Positions 13,468 through 21,501 are shown, counted from the first letter of the stretch. The stretch: 64,000 bases of DNA from Clavibacter phaseoli (GCF_021922925.1 NZ_CP040786.1:1-64000); one strand, 5' to 3'. Made by a program: numbers and translations. The notes: generated by a model from the sequence alone, not told the origin.

Positions 13468-13502
13468 GGCGCCCGCCGGACGATCCCGGCGCCGCGGGCG
13501 CC
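13468..13502 (-). terminator. Possible hairpin between the hydrolase gene and lhr
   Basis: GGCGCCCGC (13468-13476) pairs with GCGGGCGCC (13494-13502) around a 17-base loop in the 79-base gap. It could end the upstream hydrolase transcript. The long loop makes it moderate evidence. Confidence 0.35.
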
Positions 13503-13505
13503 GCC

Positions 13506-14147
13506 TCAGCCCGCGTGCTCCCGGATGAACGCCGACACGTCCCGCAGCTCGGGCGCCGAGACCGAGTGCGGCAGGTCCTCGTAGATGCGCTCGGTGAGCG
13601 CGCTGTGGTCGCCGATCCACGCGGCCGTGCGCGCGACCGCCGCGTCCGGGATCACCTGGTCGGCCGTGCCGCGGCCCCAGAAGACGGGCGTCGGGGAGGA
13701 CGCGAGCGCCGCATCGCCCGCGTGCTCGCCGCGCACCGAGAACCCGCTGAGCTGCACCGCGTACGAGAACCTGCCGGGCGCGAGCCGCAGGAGCTGGAGC
13801 GCGGTCGCGCCGCCCTGGCTGAAGCCGAGGAGGCCGACGGACCGCGGCGGCACGGGCAGCGCGTCGAGCCAGTCGAGCACGCCCTGCGCGGCGGCGTCGG
13901 CGGCGACGGGATCCGGATCGCCCCGGGTTCCCTCCACGATCGGGAACCACGCGTTGCCGCCCTGCAGCGCGATCGGCCCCCGCAGCGACGCGACCACGGG
14001 TTCGAGCGGCAGGTACGGCGACAGCCCGAAGAGGTCGCCCTCGTGGGATCCGTAGCCGTGCAGGAGCACGAGCAGCGGGCGGTCGGCGAGCTCGGCGGAG
14101 GAGGCCGACCAGAGGACGGCGTCGGGATCCAGCGGGAGAGCGGTCAC
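13506..14147 (-). CDS. Carboxylesterase/phospholipase-type alpha/beta hydrolase
   Basis: With the GTG at 14147 the protein has 213 residues (V/M-TALPLDPD). This start has a GAGGA ribosome site about eight bases upstream. The longer open frame to 14309 would run through the divergent Nudix promoter and reads as non-coding. The oxyanion motif LLHGYGSHE, nucleophile elbow GFSQGG, an Asp near TADQVIP and His in DLPHSVS form the expected Ser-Asp-His triad of the carboxylesterase/YpfH family. It is probably a cytoplasmic esterase of broad substrate range; no signal peptide is seen. Confidence 0.85.
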   Translation of the reverse strand: MTALPLDPDAVLWSASSAELADRPLLVLLHGYGSHEGDLFGLSPYLPLEPVVASLRGPIALQGGNAWFPIVEGTRGDPDPVAADAAAQGVLDWLDALPVPPRSVGLLGFSQGGATALQLLRLAPGRFSYAVQLSGFSVRGEHAGDAALASSPTPVFWGRGTADQVIPDAAVARTAAWIGDHSALTERIYEDLPHSVSAPELRDVSAFIREHAG

Positions 14148-14269
14148 GGGTGTCCTCGTCGGCAGCGGGCGGATGCGCGGACGCGGGGATCGGCCGGCCC
14201 GCCCATCCTCGCATCCGCCCCCGTCAGCCGGTCCGCGCGCCGGGTGGTCGTCGCGCTCCGGCGGTGGGT

Positions 14270-14275
14270 GACAAT
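14270..14275 (+). promoter_or_regulatory. Possible near-leaderless -10 element (GACAAT)
   Basis: GACAAT fits xANNNT and ends five bases before the ATG at 14281, one base short of the spacing seen for the other leaderless candidates in the window. Confidence 0.3.
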
Positions 14276-14280
14276 GGACC

Positions 14281-14835
14281 ATGACCGTTCGCACCCCGGA
14301 CCCGAACATCCCCGACCCGAACTCCGGCTGGCTGTCGGACGTGGAGCTGGCGCAGATCCGGCAGCGGCTGCCCCTCCTCTACGTGGAGGCCGTGCCCGTG
14401 CGGGTCGACGGCATGGGCCAGGTCAAGGACATCGGCGTGCTGCTGCGCGCCACGGTCACCGGGCAGATGACGCGCATGCTCGTCTCCGGCCGCGTCATGT
14501 ACGGCGAGACCCTGCGCGACGCGCTCTTCCGCCACCTCGAGAAGGACCTCGGGCCGATGGCGTTCCCGCAGCTCCCCGCGAGCCCGACCCCGTTCTCGGT
14601 CGCCGAGTACTTCCCGTTCCCCGGCGCGAGCCCGTATACGGACGACCGGCAGCACGCCGTGTCGCTCGCGTACGTGGTGCCGGTGACGGGCACGTGCGAT
14701 CCGCGCCAGGACGCGCTCGAGATCACCTGGATGACGCCGGAGGAGGCCGCGTCCGACGCGGTCTCCGCCGACATGGAGGGCGGCCGCGGCGCGCTCCTCC
14801 GCGCGGCCCTCGCCTCGGTGGGCGTGCTGCCCTAG
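14281..14835 (+). CDS. Nudix-fold protein with degenerate Nudix box (DUF4916-like)
   Basis: This 184-residue protein resembles the Nudix-like family found widely in actinobacteria. A box-like helix is present (GRVMYGETLRDALFRHLEKDLG): the Gly, first Glu and Arg of G-x5-E-x7-R are kept, but the REUxEE part reads RHLEKDLG. Metal-binding Glu positions are replaced by Lys and Asp, so hydrolase activity is doubtful and a binding role is possible. C-terminal ALEITWMTPEEA is typical of the fold. It is divergent from the hydrolase gene. Confidence 0.7.
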   Translation: MTVRTPDPNIPDPNSGWLSDVELAQIRQRLPLLYVEAVPVRVDGMGQVKDIGVLLRATVTGQMTRMLVSGRVMYGETLRDALFRHLEKDLGPMAFPQLPASPTPFSVAEYFPFPGASPYTDDRQHAVSLAYVVPVTGTCDPRQDALEITWMTPEEAASDAVSADMEGGRGALLRAALASVGVLP

Positions 14836-14895
14836 CGGAGCTGCGCAGGCCGAGCGGCACCACCAGCGCGGCGCGGCCGGACGCGGCCGCCGGCC

Positions 14896-15519
14896 TCAGA
14901 GGGCGGCAGCTCGCTCCGCGAACTCCGGCGGCTCGAGGTAGTGCCGGCGGAGGTCCTCGAAGGCCTGGCTCGCGCCCGCCCCGACGCCGTAGCAGCGCTG
15001 CACGTGCAGCCCGTCCATGGCCGAGAGCACGACGGCGGCCGCCGCGGCCGGTTCGAGGTGCGGGTCGATGAGCCCGCGGGCCTGGTCGACGACGACGCCC
15101 GCCGTGATCCGCTCCAGCTCGCGGGCCCGACGCTCGCGGAAGAGCTCGTGCAGCGGGTGGCCGGCGGCCGAGGCCTCCGAGGAGACGACGGCGATGACGC
15201 GCGTGAGGCACGCGCTCTGCTCCCCGTCGGCGATGACCACGGCCGCGTGCTCGGCGACGCTGCGGGGCCGGTGCAGCTCGATGGCCGCGGCGAGGCGCTC
15301 CTCGCGGCGCGCGAGCACGGCAAGCAGCAGCTCCTCCTTGCCGCTGAAGTGGTGCAGCAGGCCGGCCGGCGTGATCTCCGCCCGCGACGCGATCTCCCGC
15401 AGCGAGCTTCCGCGGTAGCCCTGCTCGGCGAACACCTCGATGGCGGTGCGGATGAGGAGCTCCCGGCGCTCCACGCCCTTGCGGTACGGGCCACGGGTGG
15501 CGAGGGCGGCGCGTGTCAT
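14896..15519 (-). CDS. TetR-family transcriptional regulator
   Basis: The 207-residue reading starts at the ATG at 15519. An in-frame GTG two codons upstream is less likely, because TACGGT at 15531-15526 sits exactly six bases before the ATG. The N-terminal helix-turn-helix is typical (LLIRTAIEVFAEQGYRGSS, then EITPAGLLHHFSGKEELL). The ligand domain (about 75-200) has no diagnostic motif. The target is unknown; the neighbours do not suggest one. Confidence 0.88.
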   Translation of the reverse strand: MTRAALATRGPYRKGVERRELLIRTAIEVFAEQGYRGSSLREIASRAEITPAGLLHHFSGKEELLLAVLARREERLAAAIELHRPRSVAEHAAVVIADGEQSACLTRVIAVVSSEASAAGHPLHELFRERRARELERITAGVVVDQARGLIDPHLEPAAAAAVVLSAMDGLHVQRCYGVGAGASQAFEDLRRHYLEPPEFAERAAAL

Positions 15520-15525
15520 CCGCAC

Positions 15526-15531
15526 ACCGTA
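15526..15531 (-). promoter_or_regulatory. Putative leaderless -10 element of the TetR gene (TACGGT)
   Basis: Minus-strand TACGGT is six bases before the ATG at 15519. The identical hexamer at the identical distance precedes the DUF1684 gene at 18128. Confidence 0.5.
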
Positions 15532-15633
15532 TCCGGATGCCGACGGGGGCCAGCGCGACCGTCAACAGGCAGCGCCTGAGCTGCGGGGGGTCGGGGCACG
15601 GACGCGTCGACGGACGCATCCGCGGGCACGACG

Positions 15634-15663
15634 GAGGGCCCCCGTCGGTGGACGGGGGCCCTC
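15634..15663 (-). terminator. Strong terminator after the DEAD-box helicase gene
   Basis: A perfect 13-bp stem, 15634-15646 against 15651-15663 (GAGGGCCCCCGTC and its complement), with a 4-base loop. It lies 36 bases past the stop of the helicase gene, on the path of its transcript, and protects the TetR gene beyond. Confidence 0.8.
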
Positions 15664-15698
15664 GATGTCATGCCGGCGCGCGGTGCGCGCCGTGCGGT

Positions 15699-17243
15699 CT
15701 AGCGTCCGCTGGAGACGCGGCGGTGCGTGCGCGCACGACCGCCGGCCGCGGCGCCGCCGGAGGCCGCGGGGCGCTCCTGGCGGGGACGGGCGGGGGCGGC
15801 CGAGGACCGGTCGCCGAAGCCCTCGGACGAGGTGCTGAACGTGCGGGGCGTGCTGCCGCCGCGCTGTCCGCCCGAGGCGCCGTCGCGGCGACCCGACGCG
15901 GAGCCGTCGCGACGACCGCCGCCGACGGGCGCGCCGTCGCGGACCGCGCGCTTGCGCTGCGCGTTGGCGCCCTGCGAGCGTCCGCCGCCGTTCGCGCGAC
16001 CGCCCTGCGACTGGCGCTGGGTGGACTCGCGCACCGACTTCGTCTCGCGCGGCGCGGGCTTGACGTACGCCGCGACGGCGCCCGTCAGCTCGGCCACGGC
16101 GGGGGAGGACTCGGTGACCTGCTGCGGCGTGACGTGGATGTCGGCCTTGCGCATCAGGAGCTGCACGTCCTTGCGCTGCGCCGGCAGCATGATCGTGACG
16201 ACGTCGCCCGCGGAGCCCGCGCGCGCCGTGCGGCCCGAGCGGTGCAGGTACGCCTTGTGCTCGGCCGGCGGGTCGACGTGGATCACGAGCTCGATGTCGT
16301 CGACGTGCACGCCGCGCGCCGCGACGTCGGTGGCCACGAGGACCTTGACGTCGCCGGCGGAGAACGCGGCCAGGTTGCGGTCGCGGGCCACCTGCGAGAG
16401 GTTGCCGTGCAGGTCCACCGACGGGATGCCCGCGTCGGTGAGCTGCTTCGCGAGCTTCTTGGCATGGTGCTTGGTGCGCATGAAGAGGATGCGGCGGCCG
16501 GAGCCCGAGGCGAGCTTCTGCACGAGGAGGCGCTTGGCCTCGACGTCGGTCGTCTCGAAGACGTGGTGCGTCATGGCCGCGACGGGCGAGTTCGCCTCGT
16601 CGACGGAGTGCAGCACCTGGTCGTGCAGGTAGCGGCGCACGAGCTTGTCCACGCCGTTGTCGAGCGTGGCGGAGAACAGCATGCGCTGGCCGGTGTTCGG
16701 GGTCTTGTCGAGGATCCGCGTGACGACGGGCAGGAAGCCCAGGTCGGCCATGTGGTCGGCCTCGTCGAGGACGGTGATCTCCACGGCGTCGAGGTTCACG
16801 AAGCCCTGCTTCATGAGGTCCTCGAGGCGGCCGGGGCAGGCGACGACCACGTCGACGCCGGCCTTGAGGGCCGCGACCTGGCGCTGCTGCGAGACGCCGC
16901 CGAAGATCGTCGTGGTGGTGAGGTTGTAGGCCTCCGCGAGCGGCGCCATGGCGGCCGTGATCTGCGTGGCGAGCTCGCGGGTCGGCGCGAGGATGAGGCC
17001 GAGCGGGCGGCCCGGACGACGACGGCCGCCGGCGAGGCCGCCGCCGAGGCGCGCGATCATCGGGATGGCGAACGCCAGCGTCTTGCCGGAGCCGGTCTTG
17101 CCGCGGCCGAGGACGTCGCGGCCGTTCAGGGTGTCGGGGAGCGTGTCCACCTGGATGGGGAACGGCGTCGTGATGCCGTTCGCCGTGAGGGCGGAGACGA
17201 GGGGGGCGGGCACGCCGAGCGCGCCGAAGGTGTCAGTGGTCAT
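15699..17243 (-). CDS. DEAD-box ATP-dependent RNA helicase
   Basis: The 514-residue reading starts at the ATG at 17243 (MTTDTFGALGV), where similarity to DEAD-box proteins begins; an upstream ATG at 17348 would add 35 unrelated residues. The Q motif region, GKTGSGKT, PTRELA, DEAD (VLDEADHM), SAT, and HRSGRTARAG are all present. A basic Gly/Arg/Ser-rich tail of about 140 residues probably binds RNA. Such enzymes unwind structured RNA in ribosome assembly and cold adaptation. Its mRNA has a long 5' region, and a strong terminator follows. Confidence 0.93.
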   Translation of the reverse strand: MTTDTFGALGVPAPLVSALTANGITTPFPIQVDTLPDTLNGRDVLGRGKTGSGKTLAFAIPMIARLGGGLAGGRRRPGRPLGLILAPTRELATQITAAMAPLAEAYNLTTTTIFGGVSQQRQVAALKAGVDVVVACPGRLEDLMKQGFVNLDAVEITVLDEADHMADLGFLPVVTRILDKTPNTGQRMLFSATLDNGVDKLVRRYLHDQVLHSVDEANSPVAAMTHHVFETTDVEAKRLLVQKLASGSGRRILFMRTKHHAKKLAKQLTDAGIPSVDLHGNLSQVARDRNLAAFSAGDVKVLVATDVAARGVHVDDIELVIHVDPPAEHKAYLHRSGRTARAGSAGDVVTIMLPAQRKDVQLLMRKADIHVTPQQVTESSPAVAELTGAVAAYVKPAPRETKSVRESTQRQSQGGRANGGGRSQGANAQRKRAVRDGAPVGGGRRDGSASGRRDGASGGQRGGSTPRTFSTSSEGFGDRSSAAPARPRQERPAASGGAAAGGRARTHRRVSSGR

Positions 17244-17480
17244 GCGGGGGAGTTGCCTTCCAGGCAGGGGTCCGCCCCGACGCGCTGATGCGGCGATGTG
17301 CCGGTGCAACGCGGAAGCGGAGGATGGCGAAGGCGCCGATGGGCGCATCCGTTCGCCAAAAGAAAGATGTCACTCAACCCCGTCGGCCTGTGCGGCGATC
17401 TGATCGGGGCGAGGAGGGAACGCGTTCTCTCGACGCAGGGAGCACGATGATGTGCTCGCAAGTCCTCACACCGTAGCAGG
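17244..17480 (-). promoter_or_regulatory. Long 5' region of the DEAD-box helicase gene
   Basis: These 237 bases separate the DUF1684 stop from the helicase start, both on the minus strand. A 6-bp hairpin (GAGCAC-ATCATC-GTGCTC) spans about 17440-17457. GGAAGG lies about 13 bases before the ATG, further than usual. Long leaders are common for cold-shock helicases; no known riboswitch was recognised. Confidence 0.35.
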
Positions 17481-18128
17481 TCAGGCCGGGGAGAAGCCCA
17501 TCTCGCCCACGGGGACCTCGAACCCGAGCACGTTGCCGGCCGGCGCGAGGGGGCACGCCCACGCGGGGTCGTAGGCGCACGACGGGTTGTAGGCGAAGTT
17601 GAGGTCGACCACGATCGAGCCCGGGGCGCCCTGGCCGAGATCGGATCCCTTCACCGTGTCGAGCAGGTAGCGGCCGCCGCCGTAGGTGCCGCCCTCGCGC
17701 CGGTGCGACGCGTCCTTCACGGGGAGGTGCAGGCCGCCGCCGTAGCTCGCGAGGCGCCAGACGTCGAGGCTGCCGGCATCGCGGCCGTCGGCGGCGGGCA
17801 GGTGCACGGATCCGAGCAGCTCGAACGGCACGACGCCGTCGGTGCCGGTCTCGACCTCGTGGCGCTCCTCGCCGCGGTCGTCGTGGATCTCCAGCTCGAA
17901 CCGCCACGCCGGGTCGTACTCGGCCACGTCCAGCCGGTCGAAGCCGTCGCGGTGCTCGGGCAGGAGCGGCGTCGCCGGGTGGCTGCGGAACATGTCGTCG
18001 CGCGTGCGGCGCCAGAGCGCGTGGGCGGCGGCGGGATCCGTCTGCGCGACCCAGCGCACCTCCGCGTACATCTCGAAGGTGCGGCGGCGCCAGTCGGCGA
18101 CGTGGAGGGCGGTGACGGCGGAGGGCAT
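17481..18128 (-). CDS. DUF1684 family protein
   Basis: The 215-residue reading starts at the ATG at 18128 (MPSAVTALHV). The open frame continues upstream, but TACGGT exactly six bases before this ATG supports it. DUF1684 hallmarks include the W-R-x-x-x region near the start, GGGRYLLDTVKGSDLG, and the C-terminal NPSCAYDPAWACPLAP with two Cys, followed by PVGEMGF. The biochemical role of the family is not established. No signal peptide is seen, so it is probably cytoplasmic. Confidence 0.85.
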   Translation of the reverse strand: MPSAVTALHVADWRRRTFEMYAEVRWVAQTDPAAAHALWRRTRDDMFRSHPATPLLPEHRDGFDRLDVAEYDPAWRFELEIHDDRGEERHEVETGTDGVVPFELLGSVHLPAADGRDAGSLDVWRLASYGGGLHLPVKDASHRREGGTYGGGRYLLDTVKGSDLGQGAPGSIVVDLNFAYNPSCAYDPAWACPLAPAGNVLGFEVPVGEMGFSPA

Positions 18129-18134
18129 GGGCCC

Positions 18135-18140
18135 ACCGTA
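18135..18140 (-). promoter_or_regulatory. Putative leaderless -10 element of the DUF1684 gene (TACGGT)
   Basis: Minus-strand TACGGT ends six bases before the ATG at 18128. It lies in the 53-base gap after the SRPBCC gene, so DUF1684 may be transcribed on its own. Confidence 0.5.
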
Positions 18141-18181
18141 CGCGTCGGGTCGGGCGGGGCGCCGGGACGCGGCGCGGTCCG

Positions 18182-18742
18182 TCAGCGGGCGGACAGGCCC
18201 GCGTCGTCGGCCGGGGCGTCGTCCGCGTCGGACCCGGCGGCGGGCTCCCAGTCGTACGCCCACGTCGGCGCGAGCTGGCGCAGGCGGAACGCGCGCCACT
18301 GCCAGAAGGCCCAGAAGGTCGGCCACATCGCGGGACCGAGGAGCCCGGCCTCGAACTCGAGCTGGTCGCGGAAGAGGGTCTTGACGCGGCCGTCGGCGTC
18401 GGGGCCGGCGGGATCCGCGGACACGGCCATGCTGTGCCGCATGCTCGTGGGGATCGACATGAGGCCCGACAGTCCGTGGCCGTCGTCGCGCACGATGCGG
18501 ACGCCCTCGACGCGGGGCTTCATGTCGCGGAGGCGGATGCCCTGCCGTCCGGCCGTGAAGGGACCCGCCTGCATCGCGGCGACGTGCTCGCGACCGTCCC
18601 AGCTCGTCGGGAAGCCGCCGTCCTCCAGCGGTACGAAGTCGACGAGCGGGCCCGCGACCTCCCGCATCACGGTGGGCGAGTGGAGCGCGCGCCAGGCGGC
18701 GTCGGGATCGCAGTCGAGGATGGTCTTCAGCAGCACGCGCAT
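18182..18742 (-). CDS. SRPBCC/START-like ligand-binding protein
   Basis: This 186-residue protein starts MRVLLKTILDCDPDAAWRALHSP, the usual opening of polyketide-cyclase/START-type proteins, where the first strand leads into a helix with DAAW. The middle carries Asp/Glu-rich strands and the C-terminal half a long helix rich in Trp, Phe and Arg (MWPTFWAFWQWRAFRLRQL). Lipid or small-ligand binding is the family theme; the ligand is unknown. The minus-strand hexamer CACACT (18754-18749) lies six bases before the ATG. The start was set at 18742 rather than an open upstream extension. Confidence 0.65.
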   Translation of the reverse strand: MRVLLKTILDCDPDAAWRALHSPTVMREVAGPLVDFVPLEDGGFPTSWDGREHVAAMQAGPFTAGRQGIRLRDMKPRVEGVRIVRDDGHGLSGLMSIPTSMRHSMAVSADPAGPDADGRVKTLFRDQLEFEAGLLGPAMWPTFWAFWQWRAFRLRQLAPTWAYDWEPAAGSDADDAPADDAGLSAR

Positions 18743-18811
18743 GACCCCAGTGTGCTCCGCGCGGCTGGGCGCGCCCGGCGTCCGGCCGCCGTGGGACAGG
18801 ATGGGACGGAC

Positions 18812-19312
18812 ATGATCAGGTACTGGGTGGGCGTCGTCTCGCGCGACCGCGTGCTGGACGGCCTGGACCTCGGCATCGCGCAGGTCAACCGCGGCGCGCG
18901 CGAGCCCGTCGAGCGGCTCGGCGAGGCCGACGGCTTCGTCTACTACTCGCCGCGCGAGTCCTACCCCGACGGGCAGCTCCTCCGCTCGTTCACCGCGATC
19001 GGCCGGGTCGCCGACGCCGCGCCGTACCAGGGCCGCGTGGGCGAGTGGCGGCCGTGGCGCCGGCGGATGGACTGGGACCTCGGCGCGGTCGACGCCCCCA
19101 TCCGCCCGCTCGTCCCCGTGCTCGACTTCACGCGGGACTCGCTCGAGTGGGGCAGGAAGCTCGCGCCCGGGCTCCTCGAGATCACGCGCGACGACTTCGA
19201 GGTGATCCGCCAGGCCATGCGCCGCGGGGCGCCCGAGCCGTCGCGCCGCGTCATCCGCGGAGGGTCCGGCCCGTGGACGCCCGTAGCATCGGATCGTGAC
19301 CTCCACCGCTGA
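18812..19312 (+). CDS. EVE-domain protein
   Basis: The 166-residue protein starts MIRYWVGVVSRDRV and keeps the EVE/PUA-like pattern: W-x-G-V-x-S-x-x-H/R at the N-terminus, FVYYSPRESYPDGQLLRSFTAIGRV in the middle and a C-terminal FIRxGL-like segment (WGRKLAPGLLEITRDDFEVI). EVE domains recognise modified bases in DNA or RNA and are often found in defence or RNA-modification settings. Here the only close partner is the ComB-like gene, which begins inside its last 17 bases. Ligand and role are unknown. Confidence 0.8.
   Translation: MIRYWVGVVSRDRVLDGLDLGIAQVNRGAREPVERLGEADGFVYYSPRESYPDGQLLRSFTAIGRVADAAPYQGRVGEWRPWRRRMDWDLGAVDAPIRPLVPVLDFTRDSLEWGRKLAPGLLEITRDDFEVIRQAMRRGAPEPSRRVIRGGSGPWTPVASDRDLHR
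19284..19289 (+). promoter_or_regulatory. Putative leaderless -10 element inside the EVE gene (TAGCAT)
   Basis: TAGCAT ends six bases before the GTG at 19296 and is embedded in the 3' end of the EVE gene. It suggests the overlapping ComB-like gene also has its own leaderless transcript. Confidence 0.45.
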
Positions 19313-19886
19313 CGCCGCGCACCCCGACCCGTCGACGCAGGCCCGCTACCAGGTCCGGCTCGACGGCGGCGTGGCCGGAGCCCGCCGCATCGCCGCCGGG
19401 GCCGACGTCATCGTCTGGGTCGACGCCCTGCCCTCCGTCCCGCCGCCCACCGCGGCACGCCGCGACGAGGTCCTCGCGACCATGCCGGCGCGTCCCGCCG
19501 TCGTGAGCGCCGGCCTCGCCGACGCGCCCGCCGTCGCCGACTGGATCCTCGCCCTCCAGACCGCCCTCGGCCGCCGCGCGTACGTGGCCGTCGTCGCCGC
19601 GGGCGCCGTGGAGGCCGACGGATCCTGGCGCGCGTGCGCCGAGGACCAGCTCGCCGCGGGCGCCGTGGTCGACGCGCTCGCCGCCCTCGGCATCGACGCG
19701 ACGTCGCCCGAGGCCGCCGTCGCGTGCGCCGCCTACCAGCAGCTCCGACCGGCCGTCGGGCACCTGGTGACCGCGAGCGTCTCCGCGCGCCGGCTCGACG
19801 CCGCGGGGCACGACGGGCGGGTGGCCGAGGCGCTCGCCGCATGCCCGGCTGACGTCGTCGTGCACCGCCTCCACCGCGACGCCTGA
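19296..19886 (+). CDS. ComB-like (2-phosphosulfolactate phosphatase family) protein
   Basis: The 196-residue, GTG-initiated protein is Ala-rich. YQVRLDGGVAGARRIAAGADVIVWVDAL near the start and the pattern GSWRACAEDQLAAGAVVDALAALG further on recall the ComB fold (a Mg-dependent phosphatase of coenzyme M synthesis). Coenzyme M is not expected in this organism, so the true substrate is likely different. The family call is from memory of sequence pattern and is only moderate. The GTG overlaps the EVE gene by 17 bases. Confidence 0.5.
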   Translation: MTSTADAAHPDPSTQARYQVRLDGGVAGARRIAAGADVIVWVDALPSVPPPTAARRDEVLATMPARPAVVSAGLADAPAVADWILALQTALGRRAYVAVVAAGAVEADGSWRACAEDQLAAGAVVDALAALGIDATSPEAAVACAAYQQLRPAVGHLVTASVSARRLDAAGHDGRVAEALAACPADVVVHRLHRDA

Positions 19887-20010
19887 GGCCGCCTCGGGCC
19901 GGCGGGCCGTCCGCTCGCCGTCCTCCCGGAATGGGCGCCCAGGGACGCGTGTTCCCCTGTGCATCAGGCGCCGCACCCGGGACGACGCCACGCAACCGGA
20001 AGGTCATCAC

Positions 20011-20313
20011 ATGAAGGCAGTCATCAACGGCGTCACCGTCGCCGAGGCCCCGAAGGACGAGCTCATCGAGATCGAGGGCAACTGGTACTTCCCGCCGCAG
20101 AGCGTCGACATGTCGCTCCTCGCCGAGACGGCCACGCCGTACCACTGCCCGTGGAAGGGCGACACGCAGTACTACTCCGTCAAGGACGGCGACACCGTGC
20201 TGCAGGACCGCGCCTGGTCGTACCCGACGCCCATCCCGTCGTCGTTCGACCGCGTCGGCAAGGACTACAGCGGCTACGTCGCGTTCTGGAAGGAGGTCCG
20301 CGTCGGCGAGTGA
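20011..20313 (+). CDS. DUF427 family protein
   Basis: This 100-residue protein matches the compact DUF427 domain: MKAVINGVTVAEAP, then WYFPPQSVDMSLL, the hallmark CPWKGDTQYYSV and AWSYPTPIPS near the end. The conserved Cys-Pro-Trp-Lys-Gly turn and Tyr/Trp residues form a beta-rich pocket; its function is not established. A GGAAGG ribosome site lies eight bases before the ATG. It is a single-gene unit convergent with the CGNR gene through a shared hairpin. Confidence 0.9.
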   Translation: MKAVINGVTVAEAPKDELIEIEGNWYFPPQSVDMSLLAETATPYHCPWKGDTQYYSVKDGDTVLQDRAWSYPTPIPSSFDRVGKDYSGYVAFWKEVRVGE

Positions 20314-20328
20314 CGCGGATCGCCGATC

Positions 20329-20358
20329 ACGGCCCGGGGGCTCAGGCTCCCGGGCCGT
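20329..20358. terminator. Bidirectional hairpin between DUF427 and CGNR genes
   Basis: The arm 20329-20341 pairs with 20346-20358 over 13 positions with one G-T wobble; the 4-base loop contains the CGNR stop codon. Position between convergent stops supports use in both directions. Confidence 0.7.
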
Positions 20359-21013
20359 CGTCGTCCCCGGGCGCGGGACGCACGGGCGCGACGCGCGCCG
20401 GGATCCCCGTCCGCCGCTCCCGCAGCTGCCGGGCGCGGTGGGCGCGCACCTTGGCGCGGTTGCCGCAGCGCCGCATGGAGCACCAGCGCCGCGTGCCCGA
20501 GCGCGTGGTGTCGAGGTAGAGGACGGTGCAGTCGTCGGCCGAGCATCGGTGGATCCGCTCGGATCCCGCCCCGAGCACGACCACCGCGTCGCGTGCCGCC
20601 GACGCGAGCGCCTGCGCGGGCCGGGCGAGCGCGCGGCCGGCCTGGCGGGATCCGCCGCCGAGCGCGGGCGGCAGGTCGGGCGTCGCCGCGTAGAGGTTGA
20701 GCACGTCGACGTCCCGCGGCGCGGGCTCGCGGCCGTCCGCGACGGCCGCCGCGATGTCGCCGATGGCCTGCCGGAGGGTGCGGGCGTCCGCGAGGTCGCG
20801 CTCGGTCGGCTCCGAGACGGGCGCGAGGTGCTCGCTCAGCCACGCGCCGAGGGCGGCGGCGTCGGGCAGCGTCTCGCGCGGCTCCGGATCCCCGAGCGCG
20901 CCCGTGTAGGCGAGGTCGAGGCTCAGGGCGCCCGTGTCGAGGAACCAGCGCAGCCCGTCGGGGTCGTCGATCCACTGGCCGGTGGGCCGCTCGGATCCCG
21001 GCGCCCGGCTCAC
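20342..21013 (-). CDS. CGNR zinc-finger protein (ABATE-type)
   Basis: The 223-residue reading uses the GTG at 21013, whose GTGA overlaps the stop of the SprT-like gene, pointing to translational coupling; the open frame upstream belongs to sprT shadow. The N-terminal region (about 15-120) has the helical ABATE pattern (WFLDTGALSLDLAYTGALG). The C-terminal zinc finger reads C-x4-C (CSADDC), then WCSMRRCGNR with the name-giving CGNR. The family is thought to be transcriptional or stress-related; targets are unknown. Confidence 0.88.
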   Translation of the reverse strand: MSRAPGSERPTGQWIDDPDGLRWFLDTGALSLDLAYTGALGDPEPRETLPDAAALGAWLSEHLAPVSEPTERDLADARTLRQAIGDIAAAVADGREPAPRDVDVLNLYAATPDLPPALGGGSRQAGRALARPAQALASAARDAVVVLGAGSERIHRCSADDCTVLYLDTTRSGTRRWCSMRRCGNRAKVRAHRARQLRERRTGIPARVAPVRPAPGDDDGPGA

Positions 21014-21501
21014 GCGGCGCCCTCGCGCCGTCCCGCGGCGGCGCCGGACGGCACCTCGCGCCTCGTCCACGCGATGAGGTGCGCCGCGTCGAACCGCTTC
21101 GAGCACACGCCGCACGCGAGCGGCCGCGTCGGCTTCCGGTAGCGGAAGTGCGCGTGGCCGGCCGGGCACGCGCCCACCCAGGGCGCGAGCTCCTCGGCCA
21201 CCTGGCCCGAGTGCAGCCGCGAGCCCTCGTAGCCGAGCTCGGCGGCCGTCCTCTTCCACCTCGGCCCGTGGCCCGCCCGGGATCCGGCCAGCGCGTGCGC
21301 GACCTCGTGCAGCAGCACCTGGTGGATCTCGTCGTCCTCGAAGCGCTCCGCGAGGTGCCGGGACACGGTGATCCGCCTGTCGCCGTAATGACAGGCGCCG
21401 GCGCGCGTGCGGGCGTGGTCGAACGCGAAGGTCCACGAGGGGTCGAGGTGCAGCGCGATCAGGGCCTCGGCCCAGATCCGCACGCGGGCGAGGTCAGCCA
21501 C
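21010..21501 (-). CDS. SprT-like zinc metalloprotease-fold protein
   Basis: This 163-residue protein has the zinc-protease helix HEVAHALAG (HExxH), preceded by ITVSRHLAERF and followed by a C-terminal zinc-ribbon (CPAGH, then CGVC). This is the SprT/Spartan layout; eukaryotic relatives cut DNA-protein crosslinks, while bacterial ones are little studied. It starts with GTG at 21501 without an obvious ribosome site. It overlaps the CGNR gene by four bases and probably forms a unit with it. Confidence 0.88.
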   Translation of the reverse strand: MADLARVRIWAEALIALHLDPSWTFAFDHARTRAGACHYGDRRITVSRHLAERFEDDEIHQVLLHEVAHALAGSRAGHGPRWKRTAAELGYEGSRLHSGQVAEELAPWVGACPAGHAHFRYRKPTRPLACGVCSKRFDAAHLIAWTRREVPSGAAAGRREGAA

